NCBI RefSeq assembly: GCF_009664835.1
Contig: NZ_CP045929.1
Coordinates: forward strand, 2,728,001 to 2,792,000
DNA length: 64,000 bases
Source of the DNA: Allosaccharopolyspora coralli
Lineage (GTDB): Bacteria; Actinomycetota; Actinomycetes; Mycobacteriales; Pseudonocardiaceae
Direction of reading: 5' to 3'
Shown: one piece after another, positions 49,648 through 59,453 of the stretch
How positions within the stretch are numbered: position 1 is the first letter of the stretch
Layout of the letters: each line of letters starts with the position of its first letter
Program-made: the position numbers and the translations under genes
Notes under the pieces: generated by a model
The model's input: the letters and a program-made list of their open reading frames with translations, nothing else
Told to the model about the DNA's origin: nothing
Databases searched by the model: none

Positions 49648-50846
49648 CGTGGGCCATCCTCGGCCGGTGCCCCGTCGAGCGAGCCGAGGTTCTCCAACAC
49701 CGGCAGCGGCAGCGGGGGCAACTCCCCCTGCTGCAGACTCGACACTGTCTCGTTCACCGACGGCAGCGGTACCGCGCCACTGAGCACGGGTTCGAGCTCC
49801 TCACAGGTCTCGGTGAGTTCGGGCGGGATCGGTCGGGGCGTGCTCGCCTGGATGAGCTTGCACACCATGAGTACGGGAGGTGCGGACAGTTCGTTGAACT
49901 CGCCGCGCACCGCCACCGCACCGGACGCGGCGTCGTAGGCGTTGGTGAAGTTCGCCGCTGCGGTGGGCGCGATGTCGATGACCTCGCCGAGTGCTTGCCG
50001 CTGGTCCACCAACGCCTGCGTCACCCCGGTCAGGTTCTCCACATTCGACGACAACTGCTGCCGGTTGTCCCGGACGAACCGCTCGACGTCACCGAGTGCG
50101 AGGGCCAGCGATTCCAGTGATGCCCCGATCTGATCTTTCTGCCCCGCCAGGGTCGTCGTCACGTCCGCCGTCCGGCCGTAGAAGTCGCGGATCTGGGCAT
50201 CGCTCTGCGCGAGCGTGGCCGTGAACGTGTTGAGGTTCTCGACGGTGGCAAACAGGTCACCCTCCGAACGAGCCAGGGTCGAGGACAGCTCCCCCAACCG
50301 CTGCACGGTCGTGTTGAGGTTCTCCCCGTTGCCTTCCAAATTGGCCGCGCCCGTGTCGAGCAGCGCGGACAACGCGCCCTGGTCGTTCGCTCCTTGCGGT
50401 CCGAGTGCCTCGGTCAGCGCGTTCGCACTGCGGTAGAGATCGTCCAGTTCCGCAGGCGTGACCGTGTGTTCCTTCGAGATGACCGCGCCCGACGCCATCA
50501 CGGGTCCGTCGGCGTAGGCAGGCGTGAGCTGCACGTAGCGGTCGCTGACCAGGCTCGGCGCGACCACGACCGCTTTGGCCTCCGCCGGTATGTCAACGCC
50601 CTCGTCGACCCGCAGATCCAGCTGCACGACCTCGCCCTTCGGCGCGACCGACTCGATCGTGCCGACCTGAATGCCCAGCACCCGCACGGCCGAGCCCTGG
50701 TACAGGCCGACCGCTTTGTCCACATAGGCCGTCACGCGGGTGCCGGTCATCTGACCGACCCACCACAGACCGGCGCTGACGAGCAGCGCCAGAACGCAGC
50801 CGACGACGAGCCACCGGGTGGCTGGCACCCGCACCGTGCGCTTCAT
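49644..50846 (-). CDS. mce4D: Mce family protein Mce4D
   Basis: A 400-residue Mce protein: anchor WLVVGCVLALLVSAGLWWVG, MCE domain TRVTAYVDKAVGLYQGSAVRVLG (in parts) to VSDRYVQLTPAY, then a long coiled region with repeated Asn/Gln-rich helices and a C-terminal Pro/Leu tail. ATG 50846 overlaps the mce4C stop as ATGA. A longer upstream frame is the mce4C gene in another phase. Confidence 0.9.
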   Translation of the reverse strand: MKRTVRVPATRWLVVGCVLALLVSAGLWWVGQMTGTRVTAYVDKAVGLYQGSAVRVLGIQVGTIESVAPKGEVVQLDLRVDEGVDIPAEAKAVVVAPSLVSDRYVQLTPAYADGPVMASGAVISKEHTVTPAELDDLYRSANALTEALGPQGANDQGALSALLDTGAANLEGNGENLNTTVQRLGELSSTLARSEGDLFATVENLNTFTATLAQSDAQIRDFYGRTADVTTTLAGQKDQIGASLESLALALGDVERFVRDNRQQLSSNVENLTGVTQALVDQRQALGEVIDIAPTAAANFTNAYDAASGAVAVRGEFNELSAPPVLMVCKLIQASTPRPIPPELTETCEELEPVLSGAVPLPSVNETVSSLQQGELPPLPLPVLENLGSLDGAPAEDGPR

Positions 50847-51901
50847 GATCCGCTCCCGGGTAGCTGCTGTAGGTCGCATCCCTTCGGGTTGACCTGGAGT
50901 GGCCCGGACTGCGAACTCGGCGGCAGCAGTCCGCAGAGATAGCCATCGAACCACCGGCCGTTGCCGACGGTGTTGTTGAAGCCCCGCACGTACGGCGCGA
51001 GCGCCTCGACGGTGCGACTGAGGTTGTCCTGATTGCGTTGCAGCATCTCGGTCACCCGGTTGAGCTTGTCCAGCGCGGGCCGAATCTGTTCCTGGTTGTC
51101 GGCGACCATGCCCCGCAGTTCGTCGGAGAGCTTCTCGGTGCCGACGAGCAGACCTGTGATCGCTTCCTTGCGGGCCTGTACCTCGCCGAGCAGCCGATTG
51201 CCGTCCTCGATCAGCAGGCGCACCTGCTCGTTGCGGTCGGCGACGACCTTGGTCACGTCGGCGGAGTTCTTCAGTAGCTCGCTGAGTTCCCGATCTCGCG
51301 AGGCGACCGTCTCCGAGAGCTTCGAGAGTCCCTCGAGCGCCTCACCCATGTGCTCGGGCGTTCCCTGGAACGTCTCGGAGATCGCCCGGAAACTCTGCGC
51401 CAGTTGCTGCGAGTCGATCTGGCCGGTGGTACTCGTGAGCTGGTTGATCGCCTCCGGGATGTCGAACGGCGCCGACGTCCGTTCCAGCGGGATCGGCTCG
51501 TCGGAGTCCAGTTCACCCGCACCGGCGGGCTGCAGCTCGACGAACTTCTCCCCCATCAACGTCCGGATCTTGATCGCCGCGGTGGTTCCGGTCCCGAGCG
51601 CGGTCCGGTCGTCCACGGTGAACTCCGCGAGGATCTTGGCGCCGTCCAACTCGACCGACTTGACCTCGCCCACCTTGATCCCGGCGATCTGCACCTGGTT
51701 TCCCGGGATCAAGCCGGCCGATTCGCTGAAGTTCGCCGAATACGTCTCGCCGTTACCGATGATCGGCAGCTCTCGGGCGAAGAACGCCAGGGTCGCGACC
51801 AGCGAGATCAACACGACCGTGACCACCCCGACCGCAGCCTGGTTGCGTTGGGCCAGCGGCGTGAACCCGCCGAGTCGTCCTCGTCCCGGGGCCCTGTTCA
51901 T
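50843..51901 (-). CDS. mce4C: Mce family protein Mce4C
   Basis: A 352-residue Mce protein with anchor AAVGVVTVVLISLVATLAFF, the MCE domain YSANFSESAGLIPGNQVQIAG to MGEKFVELQPAG (quoted in parts), a helical stalk and a short C-terminus with two Cys (DGYLCGLLPP, KGCDLQQLPG) typical of Mce C/B members. It overlaps mce4B (ATGA) and mce4D (ATGA). Confidence 0.9.
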   Translation of the reverse strand: MNRAPGRGRLGGFTPLAQRNQAAVGVVTVVLISLVATLAFFARELPIIGNGETYSANFSESAGLIPGNQVQIAGIKVGEVKSVELDGAKILAEFTVDDRTALGTGTTAAIKIRTLMGEKFVELQPAGAGELDSDEPIPLERTSAPFDIPEAINQLTSTTGQIDSQQLAQSFRAISETFQGTPEHMGEALEGLSKLSETVASRDRELSELLKNSADVTKVVADRNEQVRLLIEDGNRLLGEVQARKEAITGLLVGTEKLSDELRGMVADNQEQIRPALDKLNRVTEMLQRNQDNLSRTVEALAPYVRGFNNTVGNGRWFDGYLCGLLPPSSQSGPLQVNPKGCDLQQLPGSGS

Positions 51902-52932
51902 ACCTTGCACCTTTCCGAGACCTCGGCCGGTGGGATCGGATTGAGCGGGAGGTTGATCTCCAGCTCCCGGCTGCCGACGTTGCCCTGCATCTGGCACAGG
52001 TAGAAGTTGAACCAGCTTCCGTAGCTGACGGTCCTGGTCAACGAGTTCAACCGGTACGGCAGCGTCCGCAGGTCGTGCTCCAACTTCGGAATGCCCTTGT
52101 CGAGCACACCCGCCAGGTTGTTCAGCGCCGTGATGTCCCGCCGCAACGGCGGACGAGCCTCCTGCACCAGATCACCGGTCGTGTTGGTGAGCTCGTCCAA
52201 CGCCGTGACCGCGTCGCCGATCGGCTCGCGTTGCTCGGCGAGCCCGGTGACGAGCTGCTGCAGTGAGTCCAGGAGTTCCGACAGTTGCGGGCCGCGTGCG
52301 CTCACGGTGCCCATCACCTGGTTGAGGTTGTCGATGACCTGCCCGATCACCTCGTCCTTCTTCGCGATCGTCGACGTCAACGACGCGGTTCGTTCCAGCA
52401 AACCCTCCATGGTGCCGCCCTCACCCTGCAGCACCTGGATGAGTTCGAAGGACAGCTTGTTCACGTCCTCGGGGGACAAGGCTTGGAACAGCGGTTTGAA
52501 CCCGTTGAACAGTTCGGTCAGATCCAATGCGGGACGCGTCCGTTCCGCCGGGATCACGCCTTCCGGCGCCAGTACCGCGTTCGGGGCGTGCACCACCGCG
52601 TCCAGCGCGAGATACCGCTGGCCCGCGATGTTGCGATACTTCACCGTCGCCGACGCGTCCCTGCCGAGCTCGCGCCCTGCCGCGACCTCGAAGGTGACCT
52701 GTGCCTGCGCCTTCTCCGAGAGGTCGAGGGCGATCACCTTGCCGACTTTCACGCCGTTGATCCGCACGTCGTCGCCCTCGCCCAGCCCTGAGGCGTCCGC
52801 GAACTCCGCCGTGTAGTTGACGGTGTTCTGGGAGGTCGAATTCGCCACCGTCATGGCCAGCACCGTGGTCAACAGCAACGTGATCACGCTGAACAGCGCC
52901 ATCTTCGCCGCCGTGGTCCGAAAACCCCTCAT
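51898..52932 (-). CDS. mce4B: Mce family protein Mce4B
   Basis: A 344-residue Mce protein. Anchor MALFSVITLLLTTVLAMTVA, MCE domain YTAEFADASGLGEGDDVRING ending in AGQRYLALDAVV (parts), a helical region with many Leu/Gln heptads, and the conserved ending YGSWFNFYLCQMQ. ATG 52932 overlaps the mce4A stop. Part of the continuous yrbE4A-mce4F operon. Confidence 0.9.
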   Translation of the reverse strand: MRGFRTTAAKMALFSVITLLLTTVLAMTVANSTSQNTVNYTAEFADASGLGEGDDVRINGVKVGKVIALDLSEKAQAQVTFEVAAGRELGRDASATVKYRNIAGQRYLALDAVVHAPNAVLAPEGVIPAERTRPALDLTELFNGFKPLFQALSPEDVNKLSFELIQVLQGEGGTMEGLLERTASLTSTIAKKDEVIGQVIDNLNQVMGTVSARGPQLSELLDSLQQLVTGLAEQREPIGDAVTALDELTNTTGDLVQEARPPLRRDITALNNLAGVLDKGIPKLEHDLRTLPYRLNSLTRTVSYGSWFNFYLCQMQGNVGSRELEINLPLNPIPPAEVSERCKV

Positions 52933-54320
52933 CGCACGGTCACCTCCTGGCCGCGGAAGACCGGACCGACCAGCAGGTCGCTCCATCGTGGAACCTCGTC
53001 GGGTGCCACCCCCATCGACGGCGCCAGCAACATCCCCAGCAGGTCGCGCTCGGCCGCCGAGTGTTTGATCTGGGGTGCACTCGCCGAGTTCGGCGTCGTC
53101 GACGCGGGGTTGTCGCCGAAGTCCGGGGCGGGCTCGCCGTCGGTGGGAACGCCTTCGCCCGGTGGACGTACCGGCAGCGGAGACTCCCTCGGCGGCGGCG
53201 GCTTGTAGGAACCGTCGTCGACGGGGCCACCCGGCGGGTACTGCGGGAAGACGTCCGGGTTCTGCACCCACGGGTAGCAACGCGGACCCCGCTTGTCGTT
53301 GTACTCCGGATCGTCCCTGCCGGGTACGTACTTGCCACGGCTCGCGGTGAACTCGATGGTGAACCGGCCCATCTCGGGGTTCTTCTTGCCCTTGCCGAAG
53401 GAACGCTCACCCGTTTCGACCTGGTCGGCGAACTGGGTGAGCATGCACGGGTACTGGGGGGCGTACTTCTCCAGGACCTCCAGCGTGGCCCGGGATTCCG
53501 CGGTCACGTTGATGAAGTTCTCCCGGTTGGCCGCCAGGAACCGGGTGCCGTCCTGCGCGGTCGTCGTCAGCGATCCGAGCATGCCGGCGATCTGTTCCCT
53601 GTTCTCCACCACCGTCCGGCTCGTCGCGCTGAGGTCTTCGAGTGCCGTCAACAGTTCCGGTGCGGCGTCGGCGTAGGTGTTGGCCACGTCGTCGATGCGT
53701 CCCAGCACCGCTTCCAGGTCCGGTAGGGCCGGATCGAGCTTCTGCAAGTAGTCGTTGAGCCCTACGAGCGTCTCGCCCGCTTGCTCACCTCGCCCTTGCA
53801 AGGCGTTTGAGATCGCGCTCAACGTGGTCGACAACTTCTGCGGCTGCAGTGCCTGCAACACGGGCATCAGATCGTCGAGGACCTTCTCGATCTCGATGGT
53901 CCCCTCGCTGCGGTCCTGCGGGATCACGGCGCCCGCGGCGATCGGACCGGTGCCCCCACCGGAGGACGTGTCCAGCGCGACGTAGCGCTCGCCGAACAGG
54001 GTCTTCGGCAGCAGTTTCGCGGTGACCCCGGCGGGGACGAGGTCGGCCTTGTCCGGCTGGAGCGCGAGCTCGAGCACGGCACCGTCGTCGGACTGCCGGA
54101 TCTCGGTCACGTCGCCCACGACCGCACCGCGCACCTTCACGTCGGCCCCGACCCGCATCTGGTTGCCGACCCGGTCGGTTTCCAAACTGACGGGCACTTC
54201 CGAGCGGAACACCTTGGCGTAGATCCCGATGGTGGCCGCGATGAACACCGCGGCCACGATCAGCAGGACGGCACCGTAGAGCTGGTACCGGCCTCGACTC
54301 GGTTCCCTGCGTCTGTTCAT
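52929..54320 (-). CDS. mce4A: Mce family protein Mce4A
   Basis: A 463-residue Mce protein, the longest of the set. Anchor GAVLLIVAAVFIAATIGIYA, MCE domain VSLETDRVGNQMRVGADVKVRG ending FGERYVALDTSS (parts), helical stalk, then a Pro-rich region (PPGGPVDDGSYKPPP) and a GMLLAPSMGVAPDEVP tail typical of MceA proteins. It begins 10 bases after yrbE4B. As in M. tuberculosis Mce4A, it is the first Mce subunit of a cholesterol importer. Confidence 0.9.
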   Translation of the reverse strand: MNRRREPSRGRYQLYGAVLLIVAAVFIAATIGIYAKVFRSEVPVSLETDRVGNQMRVGADVKVRGAVVGDVTEIRQSDDGAVLELALQPDKADLVPAGVTAKLLPKTLFGERYVALDTSSGGGTGPIAAGAVIPQDRSEGTIEIEKVLDDLMPVLQALQPQKLSTTLSAISNALQGRGEQAGETLVGLNDYLQKLDPALPDLEAVLGRIDDVANTYADAAPELLTALEDLSATSRTVVENREQIAGMLGSLTTTAQDGTRFLAANRENFINVTAESRATLEVLEKYAPQYPCMLTQFADQVETGERSFGKGKKNPEMGRFTIEFTASRGKYVPGRDDPEYNDKRGPRCYPWVQNPDVFPQYPPGGPVDDGSYKPPPPRESPLPVRPPGEGVPTDGEPAPDFGDNPASTTPNSASAPQIKHSAAERDLLGMLLAPSMGVAPDEVPRWSDLLVGPVFRGQEVTVR

Positions 54321-54330
54321 CGGCGCATCC

Positions 54331-55212
54331 TCATCCCGCGATCCGGACGGTTGTGGTCGAGCCCCAGATCGCGAGGCTCAGGAAGAAGTCGATGATGACC
54401 ACGAGCACGATCGAGGTCTTGACGGCGCGACCCACCGCGACCCCGACGCCGGCCGGTCCGCCGCGCGCGGTGTAGCCGTAGTAGCAGTGCGTCAACACGA
54501 TGATGAAGCTGAACACCATCACCTTCGCGAACGACCACAACACGTCGACCGGTGGCAGGAACAGGTGGAAATAGTGGTCGTAGGTTCCCGCCGACTGGCC
54601 GTAGAAGGACACGGTGACCTGTCGCGAGGCGAAGTAGGCGCCGAGCAGACCCACCACGTACAGCGGGATCACAGCGACGACACCGGCGATCATCCGGCTC
54701 GTCACCAGGTACGGGATGGACCGCACGCCCATCACTTCCAGTGCGTCGATCTCCTCCGAGATCCGCATCGCGCCGAGCTGGGCGGTGAATCCGCACCCGA
54801 CCGTCGCCGACAACGCGAGCCCCGCCGACAGCGGTGCCACTTCACGGGTGTTGAAGTAGGCCGTGACGAATCCGGTCAGCGCCGAGGTACCGAGCTGGTT
54901 CAGTGACGCGTAACCCTGCAGACCGACAATGGCGCCGGTGCACACCGCCATTCCCACCATGACACCGAGCGTTCCGCCGATCACCGCGAGCGCACCGTTG
55001 CCGAACACGACCTCGGTAAGCAGCCGCACTGTTTCCTTCCGGTAGTGGCGCAGCGTCACCGGGACCGTCGAGACGGTGTAGACGTAGAAGGCGAGCTGAT
55101 AGCCGAGCACGGCGAGCGTGTCCCCCGGCCGGGACACCAGACGGGAGATCCGGCTCCGCCACATCGGTGCCGGCCGTTGCCTCGGGCTCAGCGTCGCGTC
55201 CACGGTACCCAC
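54331..55212 (-). CDS. yrbE4B: MlaE-type permease YrbE4B
   Basis: A 293-residue permease of the MCE transport system. About five membrane segments are seen, with the family block GCGFTAQLGAMRISEEIDALEVMG (parts) that carries the coupling EIDALEVMGV helix facing the ATPase. The partner ATPase (MceG/Mkl) is not in the window. A GTG at 55212 is the start, 4 bases after the yrbE4A stop. Confidence 0.9.
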   Translation of the reverse strand: MGTVDATLSPRQRPAPMWRSRISRLVSRPGDTLAVLGYQLAFYVYTVSTVPVTLRHYRKETVRLLTEVVFGNGALAVIGGTLGVMVGMAVCTGAIVGLQGYASLNQLGTSALTGFVTAYFNTREVAPLSAGLALSATVGCGFTAQLGAMRISEEIDALEVMGVRSIPYLVTSRMIAGVVAVIPLYVVGLLGAYFASRQVTVSFYGQSAGTYDHYFHLFLPPVDVLWSFAKVMVFSFIIVLTHCYYGYTARGGPAGVGVAVGRAVKTSIVLVVIIDFFLSLAIWGSTTTVRIAG

Positions 55213-55216
55213 GGGC

Positions 55217-56011
55217 TCACAACGCCTTCGGCGGAACGATTTGCAGGTAGATTCCCGTGATCACCAGGTTGATGACGAACAACAACAGGAACGTGATCAC
55301 CACGCCCTGGTTGACAGCATCGCCCACGCCCTTCGGCCCTCCGCTCGGGTTCAGCCCGCGGTAGGCGGCGACGACACCGGCGACGAAGCCGTAAAGCAGC
55401 GCCTTGAACTCGCTGACCCACAGGTCCGGCAGTTGTGCGAGCGCGTTGAAACTCGCCAGGTAGGCACCGGGAGTGCCACCCTGCAACACCACGTTGAAGA
55501 AGTAGCCGCCCATCACACCGACCACGCTGACGAGACCGTTGAGCAGCACCGCGGTCACCATCGCGCCGATCACACGGGGCACGATCAACCGGTGAATGGT
55601 GGGCACACCGAGGACTTCCATCGCGTCGATCTCTTCGCGGATCGTGCGTGCGCCGATGTCGGCGCACATCGCCGAACCACCCGCTCCCGCGACCAGCAAC
55701 GCGGTGATCAGTGGACTGGCCTGCTGCAGGATCGCGAGCGCACTCGCGGCCCCGGTGAACGACTGGGCACCGATCTGCTGGGTCAACGAGCCGAGCTGCA
55801 TCGAGATGACGGCACCGAACGGGATCGCGACCAGCGCGGTCGGCAGGATCGTCACGCTCGCCACGAACCAGGCCTGCGTGATCCATTCCCGTACGTGGTA
55901 CGGACGTTGGGGCATGGCGCGCAGCACTTTCCAGCTCAGCGTGGCCAAATGCCCGACCTGGGCGAAGGCAGCACTGAGCGGAACACTCGCGCTCGCACCC
56001 GGAGAACTCAC
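55217..56011 (-). CDS. yrbE4A: MlaE-type permease YrbE4A
   Basis: A 264-residue permease, paralogous to YrbE4B. It contains GGSAMCADIGARTIREEIDAMEVLG (parts), the conserved Glu/Asp coupling segment, and about five membrane helices. With YrbE4B it forms the inner-membrane channel of the Mce4 sterol importer. GTG start at 56011. First gene of the transport part of the operon; 82 bases separate it from an upstream SDR. Confidence 0.9.
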   Translation of the reverse strand: MSSPGASASVPLSAAFAQVGHLATLSWKVLRAMPQRPYHVREWITQAWFVASVTILPTALVAIPFGAVISMQLGSLTQQIGAQSFTGAASALAILQQASPLITALLVAGAGGSAMCADIGARTIREEIDAMEVLGVPTIHRLIVPRVIGAMVTAVLLNGLVSVVGVMGGYFFNVVLQGGTPGAYLASFNALAQLPDLWVSEFKALLYGFVAGVVAAYRGLNPSGGPKGVGDAVNQGVVITFLLLFVINLVITGIYLQIVPPKAL

Positions 56012-56093
56012 CCGACACCACCCGTACTCGAAGCGCGCCGATGTCGCACGCTCGTCACTTCCCTGGCCCGCCGCATCCGCACGATCGTCCGTC

Positions 56094-56846
56094 TCACCCG
56101 ATCAACGAGTGCGTCGCCGTCGCGCCACCGTCGGCGACGAATTCGGAACCGGTGCAGTAGGAACTCTCGTCACTGGCGAGAAACAGCACCAGCGACGCGA
56201 TCTCGCCTGCCTCGCCCACCCGGTTGAGAGCGACGCGCTTGCCCACCCAGGACATGTCGATCGGACCACCGGCGGCGTCGTGCACCATCTGGGTGTCGAT
56301 CATGCCCGGATGGACCGAGTTGACGCGGATTCGGCGCTCCCCGAGTTCCAGCGCGGCCACCTTCGTCATGCCCCGGATCGCGAACTTGCTCGCCGTGTAG
56401 GCCCCCACCAGCGGCATCCCGGCCAAACCCTCCACGGAGGACACGTTGATGATCGAGCCGCCGTCGGGCATCGTCCGCAGTGCGGCACGCATCCCGAGGA
56501 ACGTGCCGACCTGGTTGATCCGGACGACGCGTTCGAAGTCCTCCAGCCGCGTGTCGGCGATCGCGGAGAAGTGCAGGACGCCCGCGTTGTTGACCAGCAC
56601 GTCCACCGGCCCGAACTCCGCGGAGCACATCTCGATCGCCGCGTCCCACTCGTCCTCGACGGAGACGTCGAGGTGGCAGTACCGCGCCGCGTCGCCGAGT
56701 TCTTTCGCCAGCACGGTGCCGTCCGCGTCGGCGACGTCGGCGATCAGCACGCGCGCTCCTTCGGCGACGAACCGGCGCACCGCCGCCGCGCCCTGTCCTC
56801 GCGCACCACCGGTGATGATCGCGACCTTGCCGTCCAGGCGTGCCAT
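56094..56846 (-). CDS. SDR, probable hydroxysteroid dehydrogenase
   Basis: A 250-residue SDR: ITGGARGQGAA, NNAGVLHFSA, INVSSVEGLAG and the catalytic YTASKFAIRGM. The GARGQG and SSVEGLAGMP sequences resemble 3-alpha/20-beta-hydroxysteroid dehydrogenases (FabG3 type). ATG 56846 follows the aldehyde dehydrogenase stop region closely upstream. Its place between aldehyde dehydrogenase and yrbE4A suggests sterol hydroxyl oxidation; direct evidence is lacking. Confidence 0.8.
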   Translation of the reverse strand: MARLDGKVAIITGGARGQGAAAVRRFVAEGARVLIADVADADGTVLAKELGDAARYCHLDVSVEDEWDAAIEMCSAEFGPVDVLVNNAGVLHFSAIADTRLEDFERVVRINQVGTFLGMRAALRTMPDGGSIINVSSVEGLAGMPLVGAYTASKFAIRGMTKVAALELGERRIRVNSVHPGMIDTQMVHDAAGGPIDMSWVGKRVALNRVGEAGEIASLVLFLASDESSYCTGSEFVADGGATATHSLIG

Positions 56847-56857
56847 CCGCTGCGTCC

Positions 56858-58366
56858 TCACATCATCTCGTCGGTCAACGGCATGAGTACCGACTTGAGT
56901 TCGGTGTAGGACTCGAACGCGGCCAGGCCGCCCTCGCGTCCCAGGCCCGACTGCTTGTAACCGCCGAACGGCACGTGCGGCTCGACCTGGAACCCGTTGA
57001 CGCCCACCATTCCGCACCGGAGCCGCTTCGAGACCCGAAGAGCTCGCTGGGCGTCCCGGGTGAACACTCCGGCGCCCAGGCCGTACTCGGTGTCGTTGGC
57101 CATCGCGACCGCCTCGTCCTCGTCGTCGAACGGGACGACGGAGAGCACCGGACCGAAGATTTCCTCCCGTGCGATGGACATCCGGTTGTCGACGTCGGCG
57201 AACACGGCCGGCGTCACGTAGTTTCCCGCCGCGAGTTCGCCGTCGACGCGCTCGCCGCCGGTCACCAGACGGGCACCGGCGGCGCATCCCTGCTCCACGT
57301 AGCCGAGCACCTTCTCCAGCTGCGCCTCAGTGACGAGCGGGCCGGATAGCACTTCGGGGTCGAACGGGTCGCCGTAGGTGACCGAGCCCGCGATCATCTC
57401 GGCCGCGCCGACGAACTCGTCGTAGACGTCGCGATGCACGAGCGCGCGCGTGTGCGCGACGCAAGCCTGCCCGGACAGGCCGAGGGTGACCATCCCCATG
57501 GCGGTCATTCCGGCCAGTCCCGCGTCGGCGTCCGGGAACACCACGGCGGGGCTCTTGCCCCCGAGTTCCAACGACACCCGAGTGAACCCCTCCGCCGAGG
57601 CGGACACGATCCGTTGTCCGGTCGCCCGGCTGCCGGTGAAACTGATCTTGTCGACACCCGGGTGGTGAATGAGTGCGTCGCCCGTCGGTTCACCGGGGCC
57701 GCTGACGAGGTTCACGACGCCGTCCGGTACACCCGCTTCCGCCAGCAGCTCGACCATCCGCAGCACACAGAAGGTCGCGTGTTCGGAAGGCTTGATCACG
57801 ACCGTGCACCCGGCCGCCAACGCGGGCGCGATCTTCTGCGCGAACAGCAGGAACGGCGCGTTCCACGGCAGGATCGCCGCCACCACGCCGATCGGCTCGC
57901 GCAACGTCATCGCCATGTGGTCGCCACCCTGGAACGGTGGCAACGTCTGTCCGCCCGCCTTGTCGATCCATCCCGCATGGTGTTCGAACGCGTCGGCCGC
58001 GATGTCGACCGAACCGGCATAGACCGTGCCGAACGACAACGGCACGCCGTTGTCGAGTGCCTGCAGCGAGCGGAGTTCGTCGGCGTGTTCGCGCAGGAGG
58101 TCACCGCACCGTCGCACGATCCGCATCCGTTCACCCGCGCGCATCGACGGCCACGGCCCGTCGTCGAACGCCCGGCGGGCCGCGCGCACGGCGTCGTCGA
58201 CGTCCTCGGTGTCGGCGACGGCGACCGTGCCCACGGTTTCACCCGTCGCGGGGTGCCGGTGGGCCCACGTCGCGCCGGCCTTCGCTTGTCTCCACGTCCC
58301 GCTCACGAACAGCCGACCGTCCGCGAGTCCCACCTCGTCGAGGTGGTGCTTGATCGTGAGTGTCAT
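56858..58366 (-). CDS. Aldehyde dehydrogenase
   Basis: A 502-residue NAD-dependent aldehyde dehydrogenase. The catalytic Glu is in VSLELGGKSP and the Cys in GLSGQACVAHTR; the cofactor site has PWNAPFLLFAQKIAPALAAG and GVDKISFTGSRATGQ; the C-terminal EEIFGPVLSVVPFDDE and PFGGYKQSGLGRE blocks are complete. ATG 58366 with GGGAGG is chosen over one 14 codons upstream. With the alcohol dehydrogenase two genes upstream it could oxidise a terminal alcohol of the sterol side chain to the acid needed for CoA activation. Confidence 0.9.
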   Translation of the reverse strand: MTLTIKHHLDEVGLADGRLFVSGTWRQAKAGATWAHRHPATGETVGTVAVADTEDVDDAVRAARRAFDDGPWPSMRAGERMRIVRRCGDLLREHADELRSLQALDNGVPLSFGTVYAGSVDIAADAFEHHAGWIDKAGGQTLPPFQGGDHMAMTLREPIGVVAAILPWNAPFLLFAQKIAPALAAGCTVVIKPSEHATFCVLRMVELLAEAGVPDGVVNLVSGPGEPTGDALIHHPGVDKISFTGSRATGQRIVSASAEGFTRVSLELGGKSPAVVFPDADAGLAGMTAMGMVTLGLSGQACVAHTRALVHRDVYDEFVGAAEMIAGSVTYGDPFDPEVLSGPLVTEAQLEKVLGYVEQGCAAGARLVTGGERVDGELAAGNYVTPAVFADVDNRMSIAREEIFGPVLSVVPFDDEDEAVAMANDTEYGLGAGVFTRDAQRALRVSKRLRCGMVGVNGFQVEPHVPFGGYKQSGLGREGGLAAFESYTELKSVLMPLTDEMM

Positions 58367-58477
58367 GCCGAGCCTCCCACCGGCGCGTGGTTCGTCGATC
58401 CGTCGCACCGGCGGGGCCGAGTGCTGTGTGCCCCGGGCGCGAGCGTGTGTTCCCGGGGCGAGTCCTGCGGATTTCGG

Positions 58478-59404
58478 TCAGGGCAGGGATGCGAGTTGCA
58501 TGCTGGCGAACATCTGGTCCGGGTCACGGTCGACGAAGTGCTCGCCCACGACCTTGTGCAGTTCGTCGGTCGTCCACGTCCGGTCGGCCGCGTCGAAGCG
58601 TGCCTCGATGGCGGGCGCGGACATGAGCACGACCATCCCGCCGTGCACGACGAACAACTGCCCGTTGATCGCGTCCGCGGCGGGGCTCGCCAGGTAGGCG
58701 ACGAGCGGCGAGACGTGTTCCGTCGACAGCGCGTCGACACCGTCCGAGTCCCCGTCCAGCTCCCCGAAGACGTGTTCGGTCATCCCGGTTCTGGCGCGCG
58801 GGCAGATCACGTTCGCTCGTACCCCGTAGCGCGCCATCGCGCGTGCGGTGGAGACCGTCAGCGCGGTGATCCCCGCTTTCGCAGCGGCGTAGTTCGGCTG
58901 CCCGGCGGCGCCGAACAGGGACGCCTCCGATGCCGTGTTGACGATCCGGCCGTAGACCTGCTGTCCGGACTCTTTGGACAGTTGCCGCCAGTGCGCGCAC
59001 ACGCTGCGAGTGACGAGGAAGTGCCCGCGCAGGTGCACCCGCACGACGTCGTCCCATTCCTGGTCCGACATGGAGAACACCATGCGGTCGCGCAGCACGC
59101 CCGCGTTGTTCACCACGACGTCGACACCGCCGAAACGCTCGACGGCCGTGGCGACCAGTGTCTCCGCGATGCGTGCCTCGCCGACGTCGCCGACAACCGC
59201 GGCCGCTCTCACCCCGAGCTCCTCGATCTCCGCGACAACGGACTCGATCGAGTCCGAGACGTCGTTGACCACCACGTGCGCACCGGCACGCGCGAGTGCC
59301 AACGCCTCGGAACGGCCGAGGCCCGCACCGGCTCCGGTGACCAGTGCGACCTTCCCGTCGAGAGCGACCCCGTCTGCTGCGACGGCACCGTCGTGACCGG
59401 TCAT
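58478..59404 (-). CDS. hsd4A: SDR, 17-beta-HSD4/Hsd4A-like 3-hydroxyacyl-CoA dehydrogenase
   Basis: A 308-residue SDR with VTGAGAGLGRSEAL, NNAGVLRDRMVF, NTASEASLFG and the catalytic YAAAKAGITAL. The NNAGVLRDRM and WDDVVRVHLRGHF signatures are those of multifunctional-enzyme-type 3-hydroxyacyl-CoA dehydrogenases. In M. tuberculosis Rv3502c (Hsd4A) occupies this place beside yrbE4A and fdxD. ATG 59404 with GGAAAG upstream is used. Confidence 0.75.
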   Translation of the reverse strand: MTGHDGAVAADGVALDGKVALVTGAGAGLGRSEALALARAGAHVVVNDVSDSIESVVAEIEELGVRAAAVVGDVGEARIAETLVATAVERFGGVDVVVNNAGVLRDRMVFSMSDQEWDDVVRVHLRGHFLVTRSVCAHWRQLSKESGQQVYGRIVNTASEASLFGAAGQPNYAAAKAGITALTVSTARAMARYGVRANVICPRARTGMTEHVFGELDGDSDGVDALSTEHVSPLVAYLASPAADAINGQLFVVHGGMVVLMSAPAIEARFDAADRTWTTDELHKVVGEHFVDRDPDQMFASMQLASLP

Positions 59405-59453
59405 GATGTCTTTCCTTCCTCCCCGGACGTTCCACACAATCCCGTGCGGTCCG